A stretch of DNA of 64,000 nt from Nitrospira sp. (GTDB lineage Bacteria; Nitrospirota; Thermodesulfovibrionia; Thermodesulfovibrionales; Dissulfurispiraceae). The translations under genes were made by a program, and so were the position numbers. Below are positions 45,168 through 53,320 of this stretch, piece by piece. The notes beneath the pieces were generated by a model that saw only the letters and a program-made list of their open reading frames with translations, did not search any database and was not told the origin of the DNA. The first letter of the stretch is position 1, and every line of letters begins with the position of its first letter. The stretch is taken from assembly GCA_002634385.1 (NCBI GenBank), contig NSJL01000007.1, forward strand, positions 62,001 through 126,000. The letters are read 5' to 3'.

Positions 45168-47274
45168 GGGGTTCTTTGTCGGGCTCCTGCAGCGGCATGG
45201 GTATTCCGCGCGTCATACGCAGCCACTCGTACAGTTTCCTGACTCCCTGCTCGACACCCACCCAGGGCTCCCATCCGGTGGCAGTCCGGAACTTCTCCGA
45301 ATCGGATACATAGTACTTCTGATCCCCGGCACGCCATGCATCGAAAAAGATCGGCGGCGTCTCCCGGTGCAGTCCGGCAATGAGGGAGATGAGCTCCAGC
45401 AGGCTGAGAGTGTTCTTCGATCCTCCCCCGATATTGAAGGCATGCCCCGCAATGCGCCCCATGCTCTCCTGGGCGATGAGGAAAGCGTTGACGAGATCGT
45501 CGATAAAGAGCACATCGCGCACCTGCATTCCGTCTCCGAAAATGGTAAGGGGCTTCCTCTCCAGGGCGCGGATGAGGAAGTAGGCGACCCACCCCTGATC
45601 TTCCGTGCCGTACTGGTGCGGCCCGTAGATGCAGCTCATACGGAATACCGCGGCAGGCAGACCGAAAGTTCGGGCATAATCAATTACATACTGGTCGGCA
45701 GCCCCTTTGGAGCAGCCGTAGGGACTGTGAAAATCGAGGGGGTACTCCTCTCCGATGCCGGACAGCCGGATCGAGGGGCTCTTCGGCACATAGCGGTTCC
45801 CCTGGACAACAAGCTCCATTCCCCCCAACCCCCCGTACACCTTGTTGGTGGAAGTGAAGAGAAGCGGAGGAGGAGTGTCAAGTGCACGCAGCTCCTCCAG
45901 CAGGGTAATGGTACCGCAGGTGTTTACGGTAAAATCGTGCAAGGGCTTCACCAGGCTCGTGGTAACCGCCACCTGGGCGGCAAAATGGAAAACCTGGTCC
46001 GCGCAGCGCACGGCGGAGCGGAGCGTACGCTTGTCACACACATCCGCGATCTCCACCTGCACGCGGTTTCCATGCACTTCGCGCAGCCAGCGGAGGTTCC
46101 TCTCGACTCCGGGCCGGGAGAGATTATCGTACACCAATACCGGTTTGCCCGATTGGAGCAGGCGATGGGCGAGATTCGTCCCGATAAATCCAGCCCCCCC
46201 GATGATAAGCGAGGGTTTTTGGCTGAAATTCTGTTTTCGCAGGGGATGGGAGTTCATGTTCAGAATCTCCCGCGCCGCTTCGATTCCCCCGCTTTCCCAT
46301 AGGCGGTAGAGGAGCTTGGGGGTGCCATCCGCCTTCCTGAGGCCGAAGAACCTTTTTCGCTCGTCCCCGGACACCTCTTCCGCAGGGGAGAACGTGTCAG
46401 CCATGTCGTGTACCGCGTTCCAGTAGATACGCTCCACCGGGGCCTCTGCTGCCTTGATGAACTCACGGATCTGTCCCAGTTCGTCAAGCCTCCAGGTGGA
46501 GTATCCCGCACCGGTAATCCAGAGTCCCCTCTTGAGGTAGTGCCGTTTCAGCACCCCCCTGAGGTCGGAGAGCACCGAGGACCATTCGTTCCCGTCGAAC
46601 TCCCCCATCCCGGGAAAACCGCGCACGCCCACCACATCGATATGTGCCAGGAGCCCCTGTTCGCACATGATACGGAGCCAGTTGGGGTCGGCGGGCCACA
46701 TCCCCGCCAGCACCGTTCTTTTACCCCGCCGGCGCGCCAGGGAGGCGGCGCATTGCAGCATCTCGCAGAAAATCCGCCACTCCGGGTCGAGTCTCCGGTC
46801 CCAGCAGGCCAGGTTGTTCGGTTCGCTCCAGAGCTCCACGTAGTGGAAATGCTCTCCCCACCGGTCGATAGCCGTTCCGAGAAAGTCGGCATACACGCCG
46901 GGCTCGCGGGGAGGGGCGGATGTCTTCGGCGTCAATCCGAGAGAGGAGGGCGTGGCAAGGAAGCAGGGCAGAAGAGAGACCTCCTGCGCCAGGCGGGGAA
47001 TGAGCCAGTCGTACCATTCCTCCCCCGCGGAAGTGGAGCACTCCGCCCAGGACACCTCGGTGCGGAGCTCGCGCACCCCCAGGGCACGCAGATCGGCAAG
47101 GACCTGCTCCGCACGGTCGTATTCGCCGGGCCGGAAGCACTCCGCAAGCCCGATAACGGGAGGGGCATGCCTGAGAGGCACCGGGGAGTTCCTCGACTTC
47201 AGAAGTGCGCTTTCCTTATGGGGAGGCTTACCGGGTGCCTTTCCATTACCGTCTATCCGCTGTAGTCCGCTCAT
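45148..47274 (-). CDS. GH39-like domain / NAD-dependent epimerase fusion
   Basis: This 708-aa two-domain protein has residues about 35-335 as a TIM-barrel of GH39-like type in normal order (LGVRELRTEVSWAE about 65-78, LWSEPNN at 148-154). At the place where the permuted relative at 33 kb has SEVGVSTF it reads TGAGYSTW, so the candidate nucleophile Glu is absent. Residues 355-708 are an extended SDR sugar epimerase: GGAGFIG (359-365), STNKVYGG, and the catalytic pair in YGCSKGAADQYV. The internal ATG at 46257 (Met340) has GGGAGA upstream, so a separate epimerase may also be made. It overlaps the next epimerase by ATGA. Confidence 0.85.
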   Translation of the reverse strand: MSGLQRIDGNGKAPGKPPHKESALLKSRNSPVPLRHAPPVIGLAECFRPGEYDRAEQVLADLRALGVRELRTEVSWAECSTSAGEEWYDWLIPRLAQEVSLLPCFLATPSSLGLTPKTSAPPREPGVYADFLGTAIDRWGEHFHYVELWSEPNNLACWDRRLDPEWRIFCEMLQCAASLARRRGKRTVLAGMWPADPNWLRIMCEQGLLAHIDVVGVRGFPGMGEFDGNEWSSVLSDLRGVLKRHYLKRGLWITGAGYSTWRLDELGQIREFIKAAEAPVERIYWNAVHDMADTFSPAEEVSGDERKRFFGLRKADGTPKLLYRLWESGGIEAAREILNMNSHPLRKQNFSQKPSLIIGGAGFIGTNLAHRLLQSGKPVLVYDNLSRPGVERNLRWLREVHGNRVQVEIADVCDKRTLRSAVRCADQVFHFAAQVAVTTSLVKPLHDFTVNTCGTITLLEELRALDTPPPLLFTSTNKVYGGLGGMELVVQGNRYVPKSPSIRLSGIGEEYPLDFHSPYGCSKGAADQYVIDYARTFGLPAAVFRMSCIYGPHQYGTEDQGWVAYFLIRALERKPLTIFGDGMQVRDVLFIDDLVNAFLIAQESMGRIAGHAFNIGGGSKNTLSLLELISLIAGLHRETPPIFFDAWRAGDQKYYVSDSEKFRTATGWEPWVGVEQGVRKLYEWLRMTRGIPMPLQEPDKEPHEVCAD

Positions 47275-48389
47275 ACGGTAAGCCCCCGTCCGGCGAGCTC
47301 CGCGCTCGCCTCTTCGATACGGTCATACGCCACCTTGCCCTTCAGCCATTCGCTCAACTCGACCAGGCCCTCTTCAAGGCCGATGCGGGGATCGAACTTC
47401 AGCAGCTGCCGGGCAAGGGTGATATCGGCGAAGCAGTGCCGGATATCTCCCATGCGGTACTTTCCGGTCACTTCCGGGCGTATGTGCCTTTTGCCGAATA
47501 CTTCGGCCATGCGCTCGGCAACCTCCAGAATGGTATATTGAGAGCCGCTTCCTATGTTAAACACTTTGCCCGCGGCCTCCGGCGCCTCGAGGGCAAGCCG
47601 GCAGGCCAGCGCCACATCGTATACACTGATAAAGTCTCTCTGTTGATACCCGTCCTCATAGATCAGGGGAGATTTGTCGTTGAGAAGACGTGACGCGAAA
47701 ATGGCAAGCACTCCGGTGTAGGGATTGGAAAATGCCTGGCGGATGCCGAAGACATTGAAGAAGCGGAGGGCGACGGTGGAAATGCCATAGGCACGCCCTA
47801 TCATAAGGCATGCCCGCTCCTGATCGTATTTCGAAAGGGCGTAAACCGAGGTAAGGACAGGGGACTTTCTCTCGGGTGTCGAGATGGGGATCAATACCTC
47901 TCCGTCCTCGTTGCACACCTCCCAATCTCCGCGCTTCAACTGTTCGAGGTCACGCTTCGCCTCAGCATACACTTTCCCGTCAGGTGAGTAGTAGAGCCCC
48001 TCCCCGTAAATGCTCATGCTCGAGGCCACCACGAGCCTCTCCACCGGTTTCTTGATCAGGGCTTCAAGGAGGACGGCAGTTCCCCGCGTGTTCACATCCA
48101 GGTACTTTTCCACTTCATACATACTCTGCCCTACCCCGACCGCAGCGGCAAAATGGTAGACCGCATCGATGCCGTCCAGTGCGCGCTCCACGGCCACGGG
48201 ATCCCTCACGTCCCCGACATGCAGTTCCACGTCGGAATTCAGGTAATCGGGTCTCTTCCGCTCAGGGCCGTGCACCTGCTCCGAAAGGTTATCGAGGGCA
48301 CGGACCCGGTATCCCCGTCCGAGCAATTCGTCTGCGAGATGCGAACCGATGAAGCCTGCTCCGCCGGTAATTAAGATGTGCTTGCCCAA
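47271..48389 (-). CDS. NAD-dependent sugar-nucleotide epimerase
   Basis: This 372-aa extended SDR has the Rossmann motif ITGGAGFIGSHLADEL, VASSMSIYGEG, catalytic Tyr/Lys in YALSKYDQE, and VFGIRQAFSNPYTG typical of UDP-glucose or dTDP-sugar 4-epimerases. It should interconvert nucleotide sugars for the transferases downstream. It is the first gene of the leftward cluster. GGAGGCCACC precedes an ATTG/ATG region, and a leader of about 350 nt separates it from the promoter. Confidence 0.9.
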   Translation of the reverse strand: MGKHILITGGAGFIGSHLADELLGRGYRVRALDNLSEQVHGPERKRPDYLNSDVELHVGDVRDPVAVERALDGIDAVYHFAAAVGVGQSMYEVEKYLDVNTRGTAVLLEALIKKPVERLVVASSMSIYGEGLYYSPDGKVYAEAKRDLEQLKRGDWEVCNEDGEVLIPISTPERKSPVLTSVYALSKYDQERACLMIGRAYGISTVALRFFNVFGIRQAFSNPYTGVLAIFASRLLNDKSPLIYEDGYQQRDFISVYDVALACRLALEAPEAAGKVFNIGSGSQYTILEVAERMAEVFGKRHIRPEVTGKYRMGDIRHCFADITLARQLLKFDPRIGLEEGLVELSEWLKGKVAYDRIEEASAELAGRGLTV

Positions 48390-48746
48390 TGGTGGCCTCC
48401 TGTAAGATGGTCTGCATTTCCCTCACCACTCCCCGCACGGCGCAGGGCTGCGGCGGCTTCCGCCGCATTCCTTAACGGAATGTCCCGGTAAAAGGGTCCC
48501 GTGGGGAGAGGTCTTTCGCTTGATACCGTGCGTGCCGGGAAATCCAGTGCTGCAGGTTAATACAGTTTCCTTGTTGTGTGGTCCGGAAGTTTGTTGCTAC
48601 TCTGTTTGATGTACGAAAGGTTTCGGATCATGCACCCTGCTGCATTCTGTGCAAAGGGGTTTCTCCATCCCATTTCCTCACAGAGGATGAAAAGAAATGC
48701 GCCGGCAGGGAGAGTTTTACCGGACTTCATCTAAGTACCCCTTCTC
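48390..48746 (-). promoter_or_regulatory. Long 5' leader of the glycan cluster
   Basis: About 350 nt lie between the predicted +1 and the first epimerase codon. No protein frame is convincing. Local hairpins are visible (GCGGCGGAAGCCGCCGC near 48450; CCTC-TGT-GAGG near 48680). It does not contain the ops/JUMPstart core or a c-di-GMP riboswitch core that I can recognise. Confidence 0.4.
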
Positions 48747-48752
48747 AATAAA

Positions 48753-48781
48753 CTTATAGCAGACAAAAAAGGGCTTGTCAA
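48753..48781 (-). promoter_or_regulatory. Sigma-70 promoter of the glycan cluster
   Basis: On the minus strand a perfect TTGACA (48781-48776), a 17-bp spacer and TATAAG (48758-48753) are found. It points at the epimerase and the rest of the leftward cluster and is one of the two best promoters in the window. Confidence 0.8.
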
Positions 48782-48930
48782 CAAAGGGCACTCTCTTTCG
48801 CAGGGGCCGTCCTTTTCTGCTCCCCCTTTCTTATCAGGGTCTTTTCCTCTGCATTGTGCCCACGATCGTGGAGTACAACAAAAGTGGCGGCCGGTGCTGT
48901 TGCAGCAGAAATACCCTGCAGGAGTGCGGT

Positions 48931-48936
48931 ATAATA
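48931..48936 (+). promoter_or_regulatory. -10 box of TPR gene
   Basis: Perfect TATAAT, 49 bp before the TPR start codon. No clear -35 lies at 16-18 bp. Confidence 0.4.
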
Positions 48937-48985
48937 CTCCCCGGCGGCCTTTTTGCCGCACACCTTCAATAACGAGGAGTGAAGT

Positions 48986-49594
48986 ATGCATACGATACAA
49001 CGCATCTTTTTTTGTGCCGTGCTGGTCCTCCTGTACTGCACCACTGCGGCGGCAGCGGACCCGCAGGCCCTTTTCAACAGTGCCAGTACTTCCTTCAATG
49101 AGGGACGGTATGACCGCGCCATAAAGGAATTCAGCAGCCTTCTTTCCCTGGTTCCCGACGTGGCGGACGCCTATTACTACCGGGGAATTTCCTACTACCG
49201 GACCGGGAAATACGATGAGGCAATTGAAGACTACTCGAAGGCGGCATCCCTGTATCCCCAGCCCCATGATGCCGAACTGTACCATAACCGGGGACTTGCC
49301 TACTTTAAAAAAGGCGACTACACGAGGGCCATCGAAGACAATACCCGCGCCCTTGCCCTGAAGCCCGATTACGTCGAGGCCTTCCATAACCGCGGGGTGG
49401 CCCATTCCCGGAAAGGAAACTACGATGCAGCCATTGAAGATTACAACAGGGCGATCGCCCTCAGGCCGTCCCATGCAGACGCCTACTTCTCCCGGGGGTT
49501 CGCCTATGTACAAAAGGCTGCTGCCGATTTCAAGAAGGTATGCGATATGGGCAACCAGAAGGCATGCGATAACCTGAAGCAGCTCTCACAATAA
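48986..49594 (+). CDS. Exported TPR-repeat protein
   Basis: This 202-aa protein has a signal peptide (hydrophobic FFCAVLVLLYCTTAAAA, cleavage near AAA-D), then four to five tandem TPR units (for example YDRAIKEFSSLLSLVPDVADAYYYRG, interrupted in writing here only by length). It ends with a short half-repeat and a Cys pair (VCDMGNQKACD) that might form a disulfide. It is a periplasmic or lipid-free secreted scaffold of unknown partner. The ATG at 48986 follows GAGGAG. It is divergent from the glycan cluster. Confidence 0.85.
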   Translation: MHTIQRIFFCAVLVLLYCTTAAAADPQALFNSASTSFNEGRYDRAIKEFSSLLSLVPDVADAYYYRGISYYRTGKYDEAIEDYSKAASLYPQPHDAELYHNRGLAYFKKGDYTRAIEDNTRALALKPDYVEAFHNRGVAHSRKGNYDAAIEDYNRAIALRPSHADAYFSRGFAYVQKAAADFKKVCDMGNQKACDNLKQLSQ

Positions 49595-49674
49595 AGACAG
49601 GGTGAAACAGGGAGAGGCAGAGAACTGCTGTTTTTCTCTCTTCTGTCTTACTCTGCTTTACTCTGTCTTTCTCT
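49594..49674. repeat. GGTAAA-type inverted repeat, copy 3 (degenerate)
   Basis: It starts within the TPR stop codon (TAA, AGACAGGG). Arms AAAGACAGGGTGAAACAGG and the complement of AAAGACAGAGTAAAGCAG pair imperfectly. It separates two convergent genes and overlaps the TVP38 C-terminal codons. Confidence 0.7.
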
Positions 49675-50335
49675 TTCTTTTCCAGAGGATCGGCCCAAGG
49701 AGGAGAAGTGTCATCACTACCAGGGCGAGCACGAATCCGGGAGAAAAGATATCCTCCAGGGAAGTGACGGTCCGGAGTTGCTGGCCCGCGAAGCTGTAGA
49801 CGACGGAGCCGGGGAGCATGCCGGCAAAAGTCGTCCAGAGAAAGGTCCAGTACGATGTCCTGGTGAGCCCCGCCAGAAAGTTTACCAGGAAAAAAGGAAC
49901 AACCGGGATAACGCGGAGGCTTATCAGGTAGACGGGGCCGTTCCTCCGGATCTCCTCGTTGAGCCACAATAAATGAAAGCGGTACCTTTCCTGCACCCAA
50001 TTTCCGGCAAGATACCGTGAAGTAAGGAATGCCAGCGAGGCGCCCGTGAGAGCCCCGAGGGTCGCGTAAAGGGTCCCCGGGAGCACTCCGAACAGAAAAC
50101 CCCCGGTAATAGTGAGCATCAGGGTCCCGGGGACGAAGAATGCGGTGGAGATATACAAGACGATGAAAATCAGCACCGCCCTGAAATAGTGGGCCTCCAC
50201 GTACCTCCACAGGATGCCGCTGTTTTCTTTCACTTTCTCGAAGGTGATGTATTCGCCGAATACGGTGAATCGGAGCAGGAGCACCACTGCGATCAGGAGA
50301 GCAAACAGAGCGATCTTTCCCAGGCCTTTCTTCAT
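49658..50335 (-). CDS. TVP38/TMEM64 (DedA-superfamily) membrane protein
   Basis: This 225-aa protein has about six hydrophobic segments and the family core VPGTLMLTITGGFLFG, a reentrant motif, followed by GALTGASLAFLTSRYL and RVIPVVPFFLVNFLAGLT. TVP38/VTT proteins are implicated in lipid scrambling and membrane homeostasis. The last residues KRKRKTE come from the adjacent repeat. The start at 50335 has AGGGA upstream; a longer frame upstream overlaps regulatory DNA and is rejected. Confidence 0.88.
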   Translation of the reverse strand: MKKGLGKIALFALLIAVVLLLRFTVFGEYITFEKVKENSGILWRYVEAHYFRAVLIFIVLYISTAFFVPGTLMLTITGGFLFGVLPGTLYATLGALTGASLAFLTSRYLAGNWVQERYRFHLLWLNEEIRRNGPVYLISLRVIPVVPFFLVNFLAGLTRTSYWTFLWTTFAGMLPGSVVYSFAGQQLRTVTSLEDIFSPGFVLALVVMTLLLLGPILWKRKRKTE

Positions 50336-50604
50336 GATTTTTCCCTGACGGCGAGTCCCGATGGGGGACCCCAATACCGTGTGAGGATGAAAAGAGTGAT
50401 TGTCACCTGCTCCGGCACCCCTCTCCGGTGCGTTTCCCTTGCAGATCTCTCTTTCCAATAGTAGCACTTTTGCCGCACCACTCAAAGGCTGCGCGAGTAC
50501 CAGGCGGGTACAACCACTCCGGGACCTCTCACCGCTGGCTCCCCCTCTGCCACAAAACATATACCCTCACTTCTGATTGCACCCCTGCACTGCACGTCAT
50601 CGGA

Positions 50605-50633
50605 TTGACATTTTTCAGGGCATAGAGTATTCT
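50605..50633 (+). promoter_or_regulatory. Promoter of the riboswitch-carbonic anhydrase transcript
   Basis: TTGACA (50605-50610), a 17-bp spacer and TATTCT (50628-50633). The +1 would fall near 50640, just before the aptamer. Confidence 0.75.
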
Positions 50634-50642
50634 ACTTAAACA

Positions 50643-50750
50643 GTAAAGGGGAGTAGCTGAAGCAGCGGATATCGTCAATACGCCTGATACCGGAACCAGT
50701 ATCCGGCCGGTACCGCCCCGTTAGAGGTGTCTAATAAGCAAGACCTTTAC
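50643..50750 (+). promoter_or_regulatory. Manganese (yybP-ykoY) riboswitch aptamer
   Basis: The two conserved loops are present: AAAGGGGAGTAGC (50645-50657) and ATCGTCAATACG (50671-50682). The 3' strand AAGACCTTTAC (50740-50750) pairs with GTAAAGG at the 5' end to close P1. This spacing and these sequences match the yybP-ykoY class, whose ligand is Mn2+. The 3' strand is shared with the terminator stem that follows, the usual ON-switch design: ligand keeps P1 closed and blocks termination. Confidence 0.88.
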
Positions 50751-50785
50751 CACAAATGCCCCTCGTTTGCGGTAAGGGTCTTTTT
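50740..50785 (+). terminator. Riboswitch-controlled terminator
   Basis: The stem AAGACCTTTACCACAAA pairs with TTTGCGGTAAGGGTCTT around a 9-nt loop and runs into TTTTT. Its 5' arm overlaps the aptamer P1 strand, so the two structures exclude each other. Confidence 0.88.
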
Positions 50786-50817
50786 ATTGTGGGCGTTAAA
50801 CGTCACGTTAATCGTCG

Positions 50818-51459
50818 ATGGAAAAGCTCTACAAGGGAATCCATACATTTCAGAACTCTTTCTTCAAGAAGGAGGAGGACTTCTTCCGGCGGCTTTCGGA
50901 GAGGCAGACGCCAGAGGTCCTCTTCATCACCTGCGCCGATTCACGGGTGGATCCCAATCTCGTAACGCAGAGCAGGCCGGGAGAGCTCTTCATCGTGAGG
51001 AATGTCGGCAATATAGTGCCCCCTCATAATGCCATTAACGACAAGAACAGCGTTGCGGCCGCCATGGAGTTTGCCGTCATGGGCCTGAAGGTAACCGATA
51101 TCATTGTATGCGGACACTCGAATTGCGGGGCGATGCAGGCGCTTTTCATGGAGGAGAAGGAGTTCGAAGGAATGCACCATCTGAAGGAATGGATGAAACT
51201 GGCCTCTCCCGTACGACACATCGTCAACCGGTTTTATCCCGCCACGCACGCATCCGAAGAATTCCGGCGGAGAATTGCCGAAGAGGAGAACATTCTCGTG
51301 CAGCTGAGCAATATCCAGACGTATCCTTTTGTCCTGCAAGCCCTTGAAGAGGGCACGCTGCATCTCCACGGCTGGTACTATGACATAAGGACCGGAGACA
51401 TTTTCTCCTTCAATCCCTCTACCGATAAATTCGAAAAAATACAAAGGCGAAGCCTTTGA
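50818..51459 (+). CDS. Beta-carbonic anhydrase
   Basis: This 213-aa beta-class enzyme interconverts CO2 and bicarbonate. Zinc ligands are visible as CADSRVDP (Cys, with the Asp-Arg dyad) and HSNCGA (His and Cys). The overall pattern, GIHTFQNSFFKKEEDFF at the start and LHGWYYDIRTGDI near the end, is that of the common bacterial clade. It is the first gene after the manganese riboswitch, with the start codon about 32 nt past the T-run and no clear Shine-Dalgarno sequence. PGPGW and zinc-ribbon genes follow on the same strand. Confidence 0.93.
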   Translation: MEKLYKGIHTFQNSFFKKEEDFFRRLSERQTPEVLFITCADSRVDPNLVTQSRPGELFIVRNVGNIVPPHNAINDKNSVAAAMEFAVMGLKVTDIIVCGHSNCGAMQALFMEEKEFEGMHHLKEWMKLASPVRHIVNRFYPATHASEEFRRRIAEEENILVQLSNIQTYPFVLQALEEGTLHLHGWYYDIRTGDIFSFNPSTDKFEKIQRRSL

Positions 51460-51533
51460 CGACGAGGAGACAGGATGCGGACCATGCAGGGAGAGAGTAA
51501 GCCCGCAAGGATGTTGCCGGGAAGAAAGGGGAA

Positions 51534-51770
51534 ATGAGCAGGTACTTTTTCAGGAAAGTAAAAAGAGTGGTCATTGCCGTTGCCGGGTTCTCGGTGCTGG
51601 CCGTCGGACTCCTCATGATCGTCTTGCCGGGCCCGGCTTTTATTGTCATCCCCATAGGACTGGGAATTCTTGCCACCGAGTTTTCCTGGGCGGGAACACT
51701 GCTGGAGAAGACAAAAGAGGTAATCCGGAGGAAAAGCGCGAAGTGGCGCGGAAACAAAGAGGCACCGTAA
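51534..51770 (+). CDS. PGPGW-type two-helix membrane protein
   Basis: This 78-aa protein has two hydrophobic helices (VVIAVAGFSVLAVGLLMIVL and FIVIPIGLGILATEF) around the LPGPAF turn that defines the PGPGW family, and a basic C-terminal tail. It is an inner-membrane protein of unknown role. AAGGGGA precedes the ATG. It is probably cotranscribed with the carbonic anhydrase, 75 bp upstream. Confidence 0.8.
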   Translation: MSRYFFRKVKRVVIAVAGFSVLAVGLLMIVLPGPAFIVIPIGLGILATEFSWAGTLLEKTKEVIRRKSAKWRGNKEAP

Positions 51771-51860
51771 CAGGATATCCCGTGATGCAGCATGGGGAGG
51801 GTTCCTGTACGCCCGGGAGGATCGGGCGTTACCGTTCGTCCAAACACAAGGAGGTTTTCT

Positions 51861-52121
51861 ATGAAATGTCCTGTTTGCAGTATTGATCTCATGATGTCGG
51901 AAAGGCAGGGAATCGAGATCGATTATTGTCCGCAGTGCCGCGGAGTGTGGCTTGACCGCGGTGAGCTCGACAAGATCATCGAGAGGTCGACCGCAGCCCC
52001 TGTCGAAGGACACAGGGAAAAACAGGAGCGTCCCGTCAAGCATGAGGGCGAATACAGGGGCGAGTATTACGGTCATAAGAAGCACAGAAAAAAGTCCTTC
52101 CTGGAGGAATTGTTCGACTAG
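51861..52121 (+). CDS. zf-TFIIB zinc-ribbon protein
   Basis: This 86-aa protein starts with a TFIIB-like zinc ribbon (CPVC, then YCPQCRGVWLDRGELDKI), followed by a charged His/Lys/Glu-rich tail that ends FLEELFD. It probably binds zinc; the partner is unknown. AAGGAGG lies before ATG 51861. Its stop codon TAG touches the left end of the MITE at 52123. Confidence 0.85.
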   Translation: MKCPVCSIDLMMSERQGIEIDYCPQCRGVWLDRGELDKIIERSTAAPVEGHREKQERPVKHEGEYRGEYYGHKKHRKKSFLEELFD

Positions 52122-52122
52122 G

Positions 52123-52407
52123 GGGTGATTCAAAGAGGGCAAGTACCCTCTGGTGCAGGGGAGGCAGCAGGGGGGAGGAGCGATATCGGGAGGATTTCGT
52201 TGCGTCTCTCGGCGAAACGGAGTGTCCACTGCAGCAACTGCCTGAGCGGAGCGAGTTTTGCTGCGATCGGGGTCCCCGGAAAGTCGCAGACTTTCTGGGG
52301 TGAGAGGAACGGAGTGAGCCCTAGAGACGCAGAAATCTCTCGTGAGAGCGATGACTCTTTGCTGCCTAACCATAATACAAGGTATATGCCCTCACTTTGA
52401 ATCACCC
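52123..52407. mobile_element. MITE, copy 2 of the GGGTG-TTCAA family
   Basis: The inverted ends are GGGTGATTCAAAG (52123-52135) and CTTTGAATCACCC (52395-52407). Its last 85 bp, including ATCTCTCGTGAGAGCGAT, align with copy 1 at 14048-14368, as do about 40 bp near the left end. It has no coding frame and no clear target duplication. The remaining gap to 52582 shows a TATACT-like -10 near 52451 and nothing else. Confidence 0.8.
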
Positions 52408-52582
52408 CCGAACATCCCGGACGGGATACGAAGGAAACGATAGTTGTGGTATACTAATAGTGAAATACGCTTCGCAGTGTAATCGCCTTTCGTAATCCCG
52501 TGGAATTCACCTTTCGACTCAGTCGCTGTGTGTGCCCTGTTCTCAGACGCGAAGCACGCATCAAACCATCTGTATTGTATCA

Positions 52583-53320
52583 ATGAGCAGTACATCGTTA
52601 CGTATAATGACATACAACGTGCATAGCTGCATCGGACGGGACAGCAGGGTTGCTCCTTTACGGATCGCCAATATCATCGCCCAGTACGAGCCCGACGTGG
52701 TGGCCCTTCAGGAGCTGGACGCAGGCAGAAAACGTACCGACAAGGTACACCAGGCGGAGAGAATAGCGGAGCACCTGAATATGGACTTCCATTTCCATCC
52801 TTCCTTTCAGATAGGAGAGGAGCAGTTCGGCAATGCGATCCTGAGCCGGCTTCCCATGAGAATGGTAAAAGCAGGCCCCCTGCCGGGCTTTCCACACCGG
52901 CGGCACGAGAAGCGGGGGGCTCTGTGGGCCTCCATCAGTATCGGCGACAAGGAACTGCAATTCCTCACGACCCATCTGGGACTCCACCGGAAGGAGCGTC
53001 ATCTGCAGGCCGGCGCGCTTCTCGGGCCGGAGTGGGCGGCGCATTCGTGCTGCGCCTCGCCCCTTGTCGTCTGCGGCGATCTCAATGCCCTGCCCCTTTC
53101 GGCCGTATATCGGCGGTTCCGCAGTATATTCCGGGACGTACAGCTTTCACACTCCCTCGCAAAGCCGCGGAACACCTATCCGAGTATCTATCCCCTGGTG
53201 CGTATCGACCATATTTTCTCGAGTAATGGAGTCATGGTGAGGGATATCCAGGTGCCCCGGACCAGAATGACGAGCACTGCATCCGACCACCTCCCGCTCA
53301 TCGTCGAGGTAAGCATCTGA
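52583..53320 (+). CDS. Endonuclease/exonuclease/phosphatase family protein
   Basis: This 245-aa EEP hydrolase has MTYNVHSCIG (Asn ligand), ALQELDAGRKR (metal Glu), THLGLHRKER, VVCGDLNALP (Asp/Asn), RIDHIFSS and the C-terminal catalytic SDHLPLIVEV. It is intact and cytosolic. Substrates in this family range from DNA to phospholipids. The next gene is a phospholipase D-like protein on the same strand, so a lipid-phosphodiester role is possible. The start lacks a clear Shine-Dalgarno; ATG 52607 is the alternative. Confidence 0.85.
   Translation: MSSTSLRIMTYNVHSCIGRDSRVAPLRIANIIAQYEPDVVALQELDAGRKRTDKVHQAERIAEHLNMDFHFHPSFQIGEEQFGNAILSRLPMRMVKAGPLPGFPHRRHEKRGALWASISIGDKELQFLTTHLGLHRKERHLQAGALLGPEWAAHSCCASPLVVCGDLNALPLSAVYRRFRSIFRDVQLSHSLAKPRNTYPSIYPLVRIDHIFSSNGVMVRDIQVPRTRMTSTASDHLPLIVEVSI

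Noticed and set aside
48390-48746. c-di-GMP (GEMM) riboswitch in the glycan leader
   Set aside because: CACGCACGG and a GAAA are present, but the tetraloop-receptor parts and second conserved helix sequence are not.
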